A stretch of 64,000 nucleotides of DNA from Lacticaseibacillus kribbianus (GTDB lineage: Bacteria > Bacillota > Bacilli > Lactobacillales > Lactobacillaceae), in assembly GCF_020180945.1 (NCBI RefSeq), contig NZ_JAIPUL010000001.1, positions 744,001-808,000 on the forward strand, written 5' to 3'. Numbering within the stretch: position 1 is the stretch's first letter; every line of letters begins with the position of its first letter. The notes beneath the pieces were generated by a model. It was not told where the DNA came from and did no database searches. It worked only from the letters and a program-made list of their open reading frames with translations. The translations under genes were made by a program, and so were the position numbers. Below are positions 45,255-56,084 of the stretch, one piece after another.

Positions 45255-45290
45255 ACAAAGCCCGCGCTGCGGCTGCAGCGCGGGCTTTGT
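45255..45290. terminator. Bidirectional terminator, nfo / regulatory-protein gene
   Basis: A 16-bp perfect stem, arms 45255-45270 and 45275-45290, four-base loop. Confidence 0.92.
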
Positions 45291-45300
45291 TTTCCTGTCA

Positions 45301-46131
45301 TCAGTGCTTGGCGGCGTCGTCGAAGGCGTCAAGCCCCATCCGCTCGAGAATCAGCATCGCGGTTTCCTCGATGGAGCGGCGTGCGGTGTTGATCACCATG
45401 CAGCCGAGCTTCTCGTAGAGGTCTGCGGCGAACTTCAGCTCCGCGTCGACCTGGCTGCGGGCGGAGTAGGCGGTGTCCGGGTTCAGCCCGTATGCGATCA
45501 TGCGCTCGCGGCGAAACTCCATCAGGACCGAGGCGTCGGTGGTCAGGCCCACGATTTTCTTCGGGTCGACCTTGTAGATCTCGGCGGGGATGTGGGCGTT
45601 GGGCACCAGCGGCAGGTTGGCGACCTTGAGATTGCGGTTGGCCAAAAACAGCGAGAGCGGGGTCTTGCTGGTGCGCGACACGCCGAGCAGGACGATGTCG
45701 GCCTCGAGGAAGCCCTTGGGGTCCTTGCCGTCGTCGTACAGCACGGCAAACTCCATGGCCGAGATGCGGTCGAAGTACTTCTCGTTGAGGTCGTGAACCG
45801 CCCCGGCCACGCCGCTCGGGGTGGCGCCGGTCAGGTCGGAGACGGCGTCCACCATCGGGGTCATCACGTCGATGAAGGGCACGCCGATTTGCTTGGCGTA
45901 GGTCTTGCCGAGCTTGGCGAGCCCCGGGGTGACCAGGGTCGCAATCACGACGCCGTTGTCGGCCTTGGCGGCGTCAAGCGTCGTCATCAGCTTGGGCTCG
46001 GTGTGGGTGAAGGGAAAACGTAGGTAGTGGGCGGCCTGCGCTTCGAACTGGGCGGCCACGGCCTGGGCCAGCTTCAGACCGGTTTCGCCAATGGAATCCG
46101 AGATGATGTAGTAGTTCGTTTCTTGCGGCAT
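45301..46131 (-). CDS. PPDK/PEP synthase regulatory protein (kinase/pyrophosphorylase, DUF299)
   Basis: A 276-residue enzyme that phosphorylates and dephosphorylates pyruvate phosphate dikinase or PEP synthase. N-terminal YYIISDSIGETG; the P-loop-like GVSRTSKTPLS; C-terminal NTARRSIEETA. ATG at 46131 is chosen for GGAGG six bases upstream. Its target enzyme is not encoded in this window. Many lactobacilli carry it near rpsU-phoH, as here. Confidence 0.93.
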   Translation of the reverse strand: MPQETNYYIISDSIGETGLKLAQAVAAQFEAQAAHYLRFPFTHTEPKLMTTLDAAKADNGVVIATLVTPGLAKLGKTYAKQIGVPFIDVMTPMVDAVSDLTGATPSGVAGAVHDLNEKYFDRISAMEFAVLYDDGKDPKGFLEADIVLLGVSRTSKTPLSLFLANRNLKVANLPLVPNAHIPAEIYKVDPKKIVGLTTDASVLMEFRRERMIAYGLNPDTAYSARSQVDAELKFAADLYEKLGCMVINTARRSIEETAMLILERMGLDAFDDAAKH

Positions 46132-46290
46132 GTCGTTCCTCCGAATGGGCAAGGGGCGCCCGAGATGTTGGTGATAGCGCTATTTTAGCATATCCGGCGC
46201 CGGTTTGGCGCGGTTGCGACGGATTAACCCGAATTTTGCTTAAAGCGGCAAATTTTTTGCCGAGATTCGCCAGAAACTGGGAATGCCGTA

Positions 46291-46319
46291 TTGACGCGTT
46301 TTTTCAAGTCCGATATAAT
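46291..46319 (+). promoter_or_regulatory. rpsU promoter
   Basis: TTGACG (46291-46296), 17-base spacer, TATAAT (46314-46319). Confidence 0.85.
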
Positions 46320-46337
46320 GGTCAAGAACTGTTGGCA

Positions 46338-46383
46338 ATGATATCTGTCGGTGGTTACACAGTGTCGGAGGGAGGGATATCAT
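46338..46383 (+). promoter_or_regulatory. Inverted repeat enclosing the rpsU ribosome-binding site
   Basis: ATGATATC (46338-46345) and GATATCAT (46376-46383) are perfect inverted repeats 30 bases apart. The purine-rich ribosome-binding site (GGAGGGAGG, 46368-46376) touches the right arm, and the arm ends one base before the start codon. In RNA this would hold the start region in a stem-loop, a possible translational control. Confidence 0.5.
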
Positions 46384-46560
46384 ATGGCAAAGACGGTCGT
46401 TAAGAAAAACGAATCTCTCGATGATGCTCTTCGGCGCTTCAAGCGCACCGTATCCAAGTCAGGTACATTGGCCGAATACCGCAAGCGTGAATTCTACGAA
46501 AAGCCAAGCGTTAAGAAGAAGCTGAAGTCAGAAGCAGCTCGCAAGCGCAAGAAGTTCTAA
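46384..46560 (+). CDS. rpsU: Small-subunit ribosomal protein S21
   Basis: A 58-residue basic ribosomal protein: [20 protein letters not shown], then [20 protein letters not shown]. Length is standard. ATG at 46384. Own promoter, own terminator, and yqeY downstream as usual. Confidence 0.97.
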   Translation: MAKTVVKKNESLDDALRRFKRTVSKSGTLAEYRKREFYEKPSVKKKLKSEAARKRKKF

Positions 46561-46572
46561 TCAGCATCACCG

Positions 46573-46597
46573 GCCGGGGCTCTCGCCTCGGCTTTTT
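46573..46597 (+). terminator. rpsU terminator
   Basis: GCCGGGGC (46573-46580) pairs with GCCTCGGC (46585-46592), one G-T pair, then a T run. Confidence 0.85.
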
Positions 46598-46816
46598 TGT
46601 GTCCAGCGTGCAGCGGCGCGCCCTTGGCGGGACGGGTAGCCTCGCTTGGCGGTTGAGCGCACGATGCCTCGAGCCGGCGGGCGTCGCTCACGGCTTCCGC
46701 GCTGCGCCGCAAAGCCCGACGATGCGCTAGGGCGCGGCGCCGGCACCGATGTTTCGGCCGCACCGCCGCAAAACTGCTATACTGGACACGAGACTAACCA
46801 TGAAGGGGTAATGAAT

Positions 46817-47260
46817 ATGTCAATGATGGATCAGCTGAACACGCAGATGAAAGACGCGATGAAGGCCAAGGACAAGCCGACGCTGAGCACCGTCCGGATG
46901 CTCAAGGCCGCGCTTCAAAACAAGCAGATTGCCAAGGGTGAGGCCCTGACTACGGCCGACGAAACCGCGGTGATGGCCACGGAGCTCAAGCAGCGCAAGG
47001 ACAGCCTCGCCGAGTTCGCCGCGGCCGGGCGCGATGACTTGGTCACCCCGCTTGAGGCGGAGATCAAGATCGTCGAGGCCTACCTGCCCAAGCAGCTGGA
47101 CGAGGCCGCAGTGGCCGGCGTCGTGGACGAGGTGATTGCGCAGGTCGGCGCCACCGGCAAGGGCGACTTCGGCAAGGTGATGAAGGTCCTGATGCCGCGG
47201 CTCAAGGGCCAGGCCGATGGCGCACTGGTCAACAAGCTGGTGAAGGCAAAGCTGGGCTAG
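46817..47260 (+). CDS. yqeY: GatB/YqeY-domain protein
   Basis: A 147-residue helical protein related to the tRNA-binding tail of GatB (LNTQMKDAMKAKDKPTLSTV, FAAAGRDDLVTPLEAEIKIV, YLPKQLDE). Its exact role is not known. ATG at 46817 is preferred because AAGGGG lies eight bases upstream; an ATG two codons earlier is too close. Extended -10 TGCTATACT ends at 46783. Confidence 0.93.
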   Translation: MSMMDQLNTQMKDAMKAKDKPTLSTVRMLKAALQNKQIAKGEALTTADETAVMATELKQRKDSLAEFAAAGRDDLVTPLEAEIKIVEAYLPKQLDEAAVAGVVDEVIAQVGATGKGDFGKVMKVLMPRLKGQADGALVNKLVKAKLG

Positions 47261-47280
47261 GCAAAACCGCATCAGGGATG

Positions 47281-47304
47281 AAGCAGGCAGCTGCCTGCTT
47301 TTTT
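47281..47304 (+). terminator. yqeY terminator
   Basis: AAGCAGGCAGCTGCCTGCTT (47281-47300) is self-complementary and followed by four more T. Confidence 0.85.
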
Positions 47305-47374
47305 CGTCTCGTCACGCGCAAAGAGCGGGCGCGTTTATGATAGAATGGAAGCAGACTAGGGCATTGGAGGCCAC

Positions 47375-48349
47375 GTGTTGGCAGAAGACAGGACAGAAAA
47401 ACTCATCACCCTTGCAGACCCGGATCAGGCGATTCAGCTGGCGGGAATCAACGACCAGAACTTCAAGCTCATCGAGGAGGGGCTTGAGGTGCTGATTGCC
47501 CCGTTCGGCCAGGAGCTGCGCATCTCGGGCAGCGCGCAGCAGGCCAGCCTCGCCTTTCAGCTGATCGGCCAGCTGCTGCGCCTGCTGAATTCCGGCATCC
47601 GCGTCGCGCCGCAGGACGTGGTGTCCGCCATCAACATGGCCAAGCGCGGGACGCTGGAGTACTTCGCCGACATGTACGCGGAGACTTTGATCAAGGACGC
47701 CAAGGGCGCCCCGATTCGAGTCAAAAACTTCGGCCAGCGCCAGTACATCCAGTCCATCCGCCGCAACGACATCACCTTCGGCATCGGCCCGGCCGGCACC
47801 GGCAAGACCTACCTGGCCGTGGTGATGGCCGTCGCCGCGCTGAAGGCCGGCGAGGTCGAGCGTCTGATCCTGACCCGGCCGGCGGTTGAGGCCGGCGAGA
47901 GTCTGGGCTTTTTGCCCGGCGACCTGAAGGAAAAGGTCGACCCGTACCTGCGGCCAATCTACGACGCGCTGCACGCGGTGCTGGGCACCGAGCACACGAA
48001 CCGGCTGCTGGACCGCGGCGTGATTGAGATTGCGCCGCTGGCCTACATGCGCGGCCGCACGCTGGACAATGCCTTTGCCATCCTCGACGAGGCGCAGAAC
48101 ACGACGCGGATGCAGATGAAGATGTTTCTGACCCGGTTGGGTTTTGGCTCCAAGATGATCGTCAACGGCGACGTGACCCAGATCGACCTGCCGAACCACC
48201 AGGTCAGCGGGCTGATTGAGGCCCAGCGCATTCTGCAAGACATCGACCACATCGGCTTTGCCACCTTCGCCGCAAGCGACGTCGTGCGGCACCCCGTGGT
48301 GGCCAAGATCATTGAGGCGTACGGCACGAACGAATCGAACGGGCGCTGA
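47375..48349 (+). CDS. phoH: PhoH-family ATPase
   Basis: A 324-residue cytoplasmic ATPase/putative RNA helicase-like protein. N-terminal KH-like segment; Walker A FGIGPAGTGKTYLAVVMAV; Walker B AFAILDEAQNTT; then FGSKMIVNGDVTQIDLP. GTG at 47375 is taken; a TTG one codon later has better spacing from GGAGG. Begins the phoH-pgpH-ybeY-dgkA-cdd-era-recO series. Confidence 0.94.
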   Translation: MLAEDRTEKLITLADPDQAIQLAGINDQNFKLIEEGLEVLIAPFGQELRISGSAQQASLAFQLIGQLLRLLNSGIRVAPQDVVSAINMAKRGTLEYFADMYAETLIKDAKGAPIRVKNFGQRQYIQSIRRNDITFGIGPAGTGKTYLAVVMAVAALKAGEVERLILTRPAVEAGESLGFLPGDLKEKVDPYLRPIYDALHAVLGTEHTNRLLDRGVIEIAPLAYMRGRTLDNAFAILDEAQNTTRMQMKMFLTRLGFGSKMIVNGDVTQIDLPNHQVSGLIEAQRILQDIDHIGFATFAASDVVRHPVVAKIIEAYGTNESNGR

Positions 48350-48384
48350 CCAACGGCGCGCGTCACGAAACAGGAGGCAGGCAC

Positions 48385-50535
48385 ATGGACGATCGCAAGC
48401 GGGGGATTCGGCAGCTCGGCACCGGGCTGATCATTGTGGTGTTCGCCGTGGTGAGCTTTCTGATGCTCGTCTGGCAGGTGCTGCCCCAGCCCTTGAGTAT
48501 CAAGGTGAACTCGGTGGCGACCCAGACCATCATCGCGACGCAGACGGTGCAGGACGTCCAGCGCACCAAGGAGGCCAAGACTGCGGCGAAGAACGCGGTC
48601 ACGCCGGTCTACGCCTTTGACAACACCGTCGCCGGCAAGCAGCAGGATGCCCTGACCCGCCTCAAGAAGGCGGTGGCCGCGACGGTGACGGCCGAGACGG
48701 CCAAGGCCCAGGACAAAAAGGGGACCTACAAGGCCCCGAGCGCCAAGGCACTGCGTGAGGCCTTCCGCGACACCTACGCCAAGGCGGACTACCCGTACTT
48801 CTACCAGTTCAAGGACAGCTTTTACACGAAGCTGTTCGACCTGACCGCCTCCAGCCGCACCGCGGTGTTCACCGCGGCGGCCGGCGTCGTCAGCACCCAG
48901 ATGGCCAGCAGGCTGAACCCAGACACCGTGGCCGCGGCGGTCCAAAACGCGAAGACGACGCTTCGGCTGACCAGCCTGAGCAAGTCGGCGCGCGCCTTGG
49001 CCGGTACGCTGGCCGAGCAGACCATCGTGCCCAACGAGCTGATCGACGCGACCCAGACTAAGGCCAAGAAGGCGGCGGCCGCAGCGGCCGTCAGCCCGGT
49101 GCTGATCATGCAGGGGCAGGTCATCGTGCAGGCGGGTCACCTCGTTGACGCCACCACGATGCACCAGCTGGCGGTGCTCGGGCTGACCAAGCAGCGCAAA
49201 CCGCTGGCGCTAATCGGCCTGATCCTGCTTGAAGTGGTCCAGGTCGCCACGCTGTGGGGGCTGCTGCGGCTCTACCCGCCACGCGAGCGGGCCAAGAACG
49301 CGGGGCTTTACGCCGGCGTGATGCTGTTCATGCTTGCCGTGATGGCCGGGCTGCGCTTCGTGGCGACCACCGGCCAGCTGAACCTGACGCTGCTGCTGCC
49401 CGCCGCCTTTGCGCCGCTTCTGCTGCGCACCTTCATCGGCCGGCGCTTTGCGCTGTTGGCCGCCCTGATGCAGACACTGTTTGCCTACTACGCGTTCTAC
49501 TCGACCACCGGCTACATTTTCACCGGCGGGACCGCGGTGGTGTACCTGGTCACCGGCGTTTTGGCCGTAATGATCTCGCGGGTGCGCCTCAACGATGCGC
49601 TGGGGCCCGTCGCCTTTTGGGTGCTGGGGGTCAACGGCGTCGTGAACCTCAGCCTGCTGTTGATGCAGGGCGCGGACTTCGCGCGCGCCTCCACCTGGCA
49701 GACCGTGGGCTACACGCTGATCGGGCTGGTGCTCGGGTACGTGCTGGCCATCGGCGTCACGCCTTACCTTGAGATGCTGTGGCGAGACGACGCAATTTTC
49801 AAGCTCAACAAGCTGTCCAACCCCAACGACCCGCTGCTTAAACAACTGCTGGAGGAGGCGCCGGGGACCTACCACCACAGCATGATGGTCGCCAACCTCG
49901 CGGCCAACGCCGTGGCCGCGGTCGGCGGCCGCCAGATGCTGACGCGGGTCGCCTGCTACTACCACGACGTCGGCAAGCTGACGCGGCCGCTGTACTTCAC
50001 GGAGAACATGCCGGCGGGCTACGAGAGCCCGCACCACGCGCTGACGCCGCAGGAATCGGCGGCAATCATCTTCGCCCACGTGTCCGACGGCGTCGCGATG
50101 CTCCAAAAGCGCCACATGCCGCAGTTCATCATCGACGTCTGCGCGCAGCACCACGGCACCACGCTGATGAAGTACTTCTACATCACGGCCAAAAACGCGG
50201 ACCCGAGCACCAAGGAATCGGCCTTCCGTTACCCCGGCCCCAAGCCCCAGACGCTTGAGGCCGCAGTGGTCAACATCGCCGACACCTGCGAGGCCGCGGT
50301 GCGCTCGATGAAGCACCCGACGCCGGACGGCATCGCGACGTTCGTGCACAACATCATCAACGAACGCGTGGTCGACGGCCAGTTCGCGGAGGCGCCGATC
50401 AGCATGGCGCAGTTCGCGGTGGTGGAGCAATCCTTGGTCAACGGCCTGGCCAGCACCTTTTACAACCGCATTGAGTACCCGAAACTGAAGAACGAAGACG
50501 AAGGAGACCAGACACATGGATCTAGAACTGATTGA
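48385..50535 (+). CDS. pgpH: Cyclic-di-AMP phosphodiesterase PgpH (7TMR-HD)
   Basis: A 716-residue membrane enzyme degrading c-di-AMP. One N-terminal helix (about 11-33), an extracellular 7TMR-HDED domain of about 230 residues, a seven-helix membrane region (about 270-470), and a cytosolic HD domain with YYHDVGKL and EEAPGTYHHSMMVANLA. c-di-AMP controls potassium and osmolyte transport. GGAGG upstream of the ATG. Overlaps ybeY by 20 bases. Confidence 0.95.
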   Translation: MDDRKRGIRQLGTGLIIVVFAVVSFLMLVWQVLPQPLSIKVNSVATQTIIATQTVQDVQRTKEAKTAAKNAVTPVYAFDNTVAGKQQDALTRLKKAVAATVTAETAKAQDKKGTYKAPSAKALREAFRDTYAKADYPYFYQFKDSFYTKLFDLTASSRTAVFTAAAGVVSTQMASRLNPDTVAAAVQNAKTTLRLTSLSKSARALAGTLAEQTIVPNELIDATQTKAKKAAAAAAVSPVLIMQGQVIVQAGHLVDATTMHQLAVLGLTKQRKPLALIGLILLEVVQVATLWGLLRLYPPRERAKNAGLYAGVMLFMLAVMAGLRFVATTGQLNLTLLLPAAFAPLLLRTFIGRRFALLAALMQTLFAYYAFYSTTGYIFTGGTAVVYLVTGVLAVMISRVRLNDALGPVAFWVLGVNGVVNLSLLLMQGADFARASTWQTVGYTLIGLVLGYVLAIGVTPYLEMLWRDDAIFKLNKLSNPNDPLLKQLLEEAPGTYHHSMMVANLAANAVAAVGGRQMLTRVACYYHDVGKLTRPLYFTENMPAGYESPHHALTPQESAAIIFAHVSDGVAMLQKRHMPQFIIDVCAQHHGTTLMKYFYITAKNADPSTKESAFRYPGPKPQTLEAAVVNIADTCEAAVRSMKHPTPDGIATFVHNIINERVVDGQFAEAPISMAQFAVVEQSLVNGLASTFYNRIEYPKLKNEDEGDQTHGSRTD

Positions 50536-50974
50536 CGACGACAAGCGGCTGAACGCCGCGCACACCAAGCTGGTGGAGGAGCTTGTGAGCTTTGCGGGCC
50601 AGCAGCTGGAGCTGGCGGACAACACGGAGATGGCGATCACCATCGTGTCCGATGAGGAGATCAACCGCATCAACCGCGAGTACCGGCAGACCGACCGGGT
50701 GACGGATGTCATCAGCTTCGCCATCGAGGAGGGCGACGAGGAGCTGGTCGGCTTCGACGACATTCCCCGCAACATCGGGGACCTGTTCATCGACCCCGAC
50801 CAGGTGGCGCGCCAGGCCGTCGATTATGAGCACTCCTTTGAGCGTGAGCTGGGCTACACCGTGGTCCACGGCTTCCTGCACCTCAACGGGTACGACCACA
50901 TCAAGCCGGAGGACGAGGCGGTCATGATCCCGCTGCAAGAAAAGATCCTGACTGACTATGGCCTCACCCGATGA
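50516..50974 (+). CDS. ybeY: rRNA maturation endoribonuclease YbeY
   Basis: A 152-residue zinc metalloprotein acting in 16S rRNA 3'-end maturation and ribosome quality control. Zinc motif H-x3-H-x5-H in HGFLHLNGYDH; conserved NREYRQTDRVTDVISFA. Starts inside the end of pgpH and overlaps dgkA by 17 bases. Confidence 0.96.
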   Translation: MDLELIDDDKRLNAAHTKLVEELVSFAGQQLELADNTEMAITIVSDEEINRINREYRQTDRVTDVISFAIEEGDEELVGFDDIPRNIGDLFIDPDQVARQAVDYEHSFERELGYTVVHGFLHLNGYDHIKPEDEAVMIPLQEKILTDYGLTR

Positions 50975-51356
50975 GCGCACGCAAAAAAACCACCACTGGG
51001 TGAGCTCGGCCAAGCACGCCTGGCACGGGCTGAGCGAGACCTTCCGCCACGAGGGCAACTTCCGGCGCGAGGCCGGCTTCGCGCTGGTCGTTTTGGCCTG
51101 CGCCGCGATTTTTCGCGTCAGCCGCTTCGACTGGTTCGTGCTGATTCTGGCGATCCTGCTGGTGTTTCTCGCCGAGCTCTGGAACACGGTGATCGAGGCC
51201 GTGGTCGACCTGGTGGTCAACGAGCAGTTCGACCTGCGCGCCAAGCGGATTAAGGATATGTCCGCCGGGGCGGTGCTGGTCGCCGCGCTGATCGCGGTGA
51301 TCTGCGGGGCCTACGTGTTCCTGCCCGTTTTGTGGCGGCTCATTGCGGCCCGATGA
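50958..51356 (+). CDS. dgkA: Diacylglycerol/undecaprenol kinase family protein
   Basis: A 132-residue membrane kinase. Three hydrophobic helices, with the conserved ELWNTVIEAVVDLV motif holding the catalytic Glu. In Firmicutes this small DgkA phosphorylates undecaprenol for wall synthesis. Starts within ybeY in another frame; cdd follows 12 bases later. Confidence 0.93.
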   Translation: MASPDERTQKNHHWVSSAKHAWHGLSETFRHEGNFRREAGFALVVLACAAIFRVSRFDWFVLILAILLVFLAELWNTVIEAVVDLVVNEQFDLRAKRIKDMSAGAVLVAALIAVICGAYVFLPVLWRLIAAR

Positions 51357-51368
51357 CAAGGAGGCAAC

Positions 51369-51758
51369 ATGACTGATCTGATTGAAGCCGCCCGCGCGCA
51401 GCGCGAGCGGGCCTACGTGCCGTACTCCCACTTCAAGGTGGGGGCTGCGGTGCTGGCAGGGGGCCGGGTGTTCACCGGCGCCAACATCGAAAACGCGAGC
51501 TACGGATTGGCCATGTGCGCCGAGCGCAACGCGCTGTTCGCCGCCGTCGCGGCCGGCTGCACCCAAGTCGACGCCATCGCCGTCATCGGCGACACCGCGG
51601 GGCCGATTTCACCCTGCGGCGCCTGCCGCCAGGTGATGGCCGAGTTCATGGCGCCAGGTGCCGCGGTGACCCTTGCCAATCTGCACGGCGCAACCACTCA
51701 CACCACCGTCGCCGCGCTTTTGCCCGGCGCATTCCTGAAAGGAGATCTGAACGCTTGA
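51369..51758 (+). CDS. cdd: Cytidine deaminase
   Basis: A 129-residue zinc enzyme converting cytidine and deoxycytidine to uridine forms in pyrimidine salvage. Active-site motifs CAERNAL (Cys, Glu) and PCGACRQVM (two zinc Cys). AAGGAGGCAAC before the ATG. Overlaps era by four bases. Confidence 0.96.
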   Translation: MTDLIEAARAQRERAYVPYSHFKVGAAVLAGGRVFTGANIENASYGLAMCAERNALFAAVAAGCTQVDAIAVIGDTAGPISPCGACRQVMAEFMAPGAAVTLANLHGATTHTTVAALLPGAFLKGDLNA

Positions 51759-52657
51759 CTCATCACTCTGGCTTCGTTGCCATCATCGGCCGCCCCAACG
51801 TCGGCAAGTCCACCTTCATGAACCGCATCCTGGGGGAGAAAATCGCCATCATGTCCCCCAAGGCGCAGACCACGCGCAACAAGATCAACGGCATCTACAC
51901 CGAACCGGACGCGCAGGTCGTCTTCGTCGACACGCCCGGCATCCACAAGCCGAAAAACGCCCTGGACGATTACATGGACACGGCGGCGCTGTCGACGTTG
52001 AACCAAGTCGACGCCGTCTTGTTCATGGTGGCCGCAGACGAGAAGAAGGGCCCGGGCGACCAGTACATCCTGGATCAGCTGGCGCACGTCCACGTGCCGG
52101 TGTACCTGATCGTCAACAAGATCGACCTGGTGCACCCGGACGACCTGCTGCCGTTCATCGCCAGCTTCAAGGAGAGCCACGACTTCAAGGCGGTCTACCC
52201 GATTTCGGCCACCGAGGGGAACAACGTGGACGAGCTGCTGCATGATTTGACCCAGGCCCTGCCTGAAGGGCCGCAGTACTACCCGGACGATCAGCTGACC
52301 GACCACCCCGAGTACTTCGTCGTCGGCGAGCTGATCCGCGAGCAGATCCTGCACCTGACCCACGACGAGATTCCGCACTCCGTGGCCGTGCAGGTCGAGC
52401 GAATGAAGGACCGCAGCGAAACCGGTAAGCTTCAGATTGAGGCCTACATCATCGTCGAGCGCGACGGGCAAAAAGCCATCGTGATCGGCAAGGGTGGGGC
52501 GATGCTCAAGCAGATCGGCACCCGCTCGCGCCGCGAGATCGAGGGGCTGCTCGGCGAGCGCGTCAACCTGAAGCTGTGGGTGCGCGTCCAAAAGAACTGG
52601 CGCGACAACAACGCCTACCTCAAGAGCCTGGGCTACAACAAGAAGGACTTGAGGTAA
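51755..52657 (+). CDS. era: GTPase Era
   Basis: A 300-residue GTPase assisting 30S assembly. G1 GRPNVGKS, G3 DTPGIH, G4 NKID, then the KH domain ([20 protein letters not shown]). TTG start at 51755 overlaps the cdd stop (TTGA), with AAAGGAG about ten bases upstream. Its stop shares one base with the recO start (TAATG). Confidence 0.96.
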   Translation: MTHHSGFVAIIGRPNVGKSTFMNRILGEKIAIMSPKAQTTRNKINGIYTEPDAQVVFVDTPGIHKPKNALDDYMDTAALSTLNQVDAVLFMVAADEKKGPGDQYILDQLAHVHVPVYLIVNKIDLVHPDDLLPFIASFKESHDFKAVYPISATEGNNVDELLHDLTQALPEGPQYYPDDQLTDHPEYFVVGELIREQILHLTHDEIPHSVAVQVERMKDRSETGKLQIEAYIIVERDGQKAIVIGKGGAMLKQIGTRSRREIEGLLGERVNLKLWVRVQKNWRDNNAYLKSLGYNKKDLR

Positions 52658-53439
52658 TGTCCCGCGAGCTGGCCGAATTCGAAGGCCTGGTGCTCGCGCG
52701 CCACAACTACCGCGAGTCCGACATGCTGGTCAAGCTGATGACCGACCGCTTCGGCAAGAAAATGTTCATGTTCAACCGAGCGCGCAAGCCCGGCTTCAAG
52801 ATGACGGCCGGCATCCTGCCGTTCACGCAGGGCACGTACGTCGGCACCATCAACCAGGACGGCCTGTCGTTCATGAGCACGGTTAAGGACGCGCACCAGT
52901 TCCAGACCATCGCCCAGGACATCGCGCTCAACGCCTACGCGACCTACGTGCTGGCGCTGATCGACCAGGCCTTCGCGGACGGCGAGCCGCTGGGGCGCTG
53001 GTACGATTTTGCGGCGACGGCGCTTGGCCTGATCGACGCCGGGCTCGATGCCAGCGTGATCACCAACATCGCCGAGGTGCAGCTTCTGGGGGCGTTTGGC
53101 GTGCAGCCGGAGTGGCGGGGGTGCGTGCTCGACGGTCGCACCGACCTGCCGCTGGATTTTTCCGAGCGCTACGGCGGGCTGCTGTGCCAGGCGCACTGGG
53201 ACCTCGACGCCTACCGTTTCCGCGTGCAGCCCAAGGCCTTGTACCTGCTGCGGCGCTTCTCGGTCGTGGACCTCGCGCAGCTGCACACGATTACCGTCAG
53301 CCCGGCGACCAAGGCGGAGCTGCGCCGGGTGCTGGACCGCATCTATGCGGACATGGTCGGGGTCGTGCCCAAGGCCAAGCGCTTCCTAGATCAGATGCCC
53401 AAGTGGCAGGACCAGCTGCCACCCAGGGAGGAAAACTAA
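52657..53439 (+). CDS. recO: DNA repair protein RecO
   Basis: A 260-residue mediator loading RecA with RecR. N-terminal OB fold (EGLVLARHNYRESDMLVKLM), then the helical domain. ATG at 52657 in the TAATG overlap with era; GAGG lies just upstream. Last gene of the series, closed by a terminator. glyQS/dnaG, which often follow, are not here. Confidence 0.94.
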   Translation: MSRELAEFEGLVLARHNYRESDMLVKLMTDRFGKKMFMFNRARKPGFKMTAGILPFTQGTYVGTINQDGLSFMSTVKDAHQFQTIAQDIALNAYATYVLALIDQAFADGEPLGRWYDFAATALGLIDAGLDASVITNIAEVQLLGAFGVQPEWRGCVLDGRTDLPLDFSERYGGLLCQAHWDLDAYRFRVQPKALYLLRRFSVVDLAQLHTITVSPATKAELRRVLDRIYADMVGVVPKAKRFLDQMPKWQDQLPPREEN

Positions 53440-53483
53440 CGCCAAACAGCGCCTCGACTGTGGTCGGGGCGCTGTTTGGCGTT
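53438..53483. terminator. Bidirectional terminator, recO / rpiR-family gene
   Basis: A 16-bp perfect stem: arms 53438-53453 and 53468-53483, beginning AACGCCAAAC and ending TTTGGCGTT, between convergent genes. Confidence 0.9.
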
Positions 53484-53487
53484 CCGG

Positions 53488-54339
53488 TCAGGTCAGCGGC
53501 GGCTGGCGGGTGACGCGGGTCTTGATGCGCGCGAGGTTGCGCTGGTAGTCGCGGGCGTAAAGAATCGCGAACAGCGTGTCCAGGACGTACTCGAAGGCCG
53601 CCTGCGAGGCGAAGGTGCCGACCTTCATCAGGTCGTACTCCGGCTGGGCGCACACCAGCGTCTGGGTGGCGGCATCGCGGCCCGCGCTGCCGGCGTTGCC
53701 GGTGATCAGAAGCGTCGGCACGCCGCAGTTCGCCAGCACCTGAAGGGTGCGCAGCTGCGAGGGAATTGCGCCGCTGTAGCTGATAAAAATCGCGAGGTCC
53801 GAAGGGGTCAGGCTGGCCACGGCCCAGGACTCGTCCTGGTAGGCCCCGGCCAGCACGGCGAACTTGTTCAGCTTCGTCATCTCGTTTTGAAAGCTACGCG
53901 CGCGAATCTGTGAGTCGCCGACCGCAAACAAAAACAGCCGCGACGCGCGCTGAATTCGGTCGGCGGCGGCACTCAGCTGCGCGGCGTCCAGCTGCGCGAG
54001 GGTTCGCCGCACGGTCGCGGTGGTCAGGTCCGCCAGGTTCTGGGCGATGGTCAGCGCGGAGTCGCCGGTGCGGAAGGGAAAATTCGCGTCGACCGGGCGC
54101 ATGGCGAGCAGCCGCTGCAGGTTCTCCGCGGCGATCGCCTTGCGCAGCGGCACGAAGCCGGCAAAGCCCAGCTTCTTGGCCAGGCGCACGACGGCGGAGT
54201 GCGAGGCGAAGGTCTTGGCGGCGAGCTGCTGGATGGTCAGCTCGGTCGCGGCCTCCGGCTGGGCGGCGATGTAATCGGCGATGCGGCGCTCGGTGGCGGT
54301 CAGATCGGCGCCTTGCGCCAGTTGGGTGAAGCGCGTCAT
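53488..54339 (-). CDS. RpiR/MurR-family sugar-phosphate regulator
   Basis: A 283-residue regulator. N-terminal HTH_6 (LTIQQLAAKTFASHSAVVRL) and a C-terminal SIS domain that senses phosphosugars (LFLFAVGDSQIRA, AIFISYSGAI, LLITGNAGS). ATG at 54339 is chosen for AAGGAG nine bases upstream. Divergent from the GH1 gene, with a palindrome on its own promoter, so it probably controls both. Confidence 0.92.
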   Translation of the reverse strand: MTRFTQLAQGADLTATERRIADYIAAQPEAATELTIQQLAAKTFASHSAVVRLAKKLGFAGFVPLRKAIAAENLQRLLAMRPVDANFPFRTGDSALTIAQNLADLTTATVRRTLAQLDAAQLSAAADRIQRASRLFLFAVGDSQIRARSFQNEMTKLNKFAVLAGAYQDESWAVASLTPSDLAIFISYSGAIPSQLRTLQVLANCGVPTLLITGNAGSAGRDAATQTLVCAQPEYDLMKVGTFASQAAFEYVLDTLFAILYARDYQRNLARIKTRVTRQPPLT

Positions 54340-54361
54340 GGCAATCAGCTCCTTTGTATCT

Positions 54362-54390
54362 ACTGTACCCGCCGTGAACATTTTGTTCAA
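54362..54390 (-). promoter_or_regulatory. Promoter and operator of the RpiR-family gene
   Basis: Minus strand TTGAAC (54385-54390), 17-base spacer, TACAGT (54362-54367). TGAACATTTTGTTCA (54375-54389) is a perfect 15-bp palindrome overlapping the -35. The half-site TGAACA recurs at about 54417 and 54483, nearer the GH1 gene. Confidence 0.7.
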
Positions 54391-54448
54391 TGATTACCGC
54401 GCATTCCGGCAGGCCCTTGAACATTGCGGCCAGTCTGGTGGCGCTTCA

Positions 54449-54477
54449 TTGGCGCGACGCGTTCGGCGTGTTACGCT
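54449..54477 (+). promoter_or_regulatory. Promoter of the GH1 gene
   Basis: TTGGCG (54449-54454), 17-base spacer, TACGCT (54472-54477); weak match. Confidence 0.45.
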
Positions 54478-54493
54478 GATGATGAACACATAG

Positions 54494-55951
<1,458 letters not shown>

Positions 55952-55973
55952 GAGTTGCACCGCGAGATGGAAA

Positions 55974-55999
55974 GGCGTGGCGGAAGCCGCGTCTTTTTT
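55974..55999 (+). terminator. Terminator of the GH1 gene
   Basis: GGCGTGGC (55974-55981) and GCCGCGTC (55986-55993) pair with two G-U pairs around GGAA, then six T. Confidence 0.7.
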
Positions 56000-56084
56000 C
56001 TGCCGTTGGTCAAGTTCTGCCCTCGGTGTTTTGGCACCGGTCACCGCTTCGCAGTGGCGAAGCACGTCAGAGCCGCGCCAAAAG

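Noticed and set aside
46646-46816. N-terminal extension of YqeY
   Set aside because: It crosses the presumed -10 box; the start at 46817 matches the family and the ribosome-binding site.
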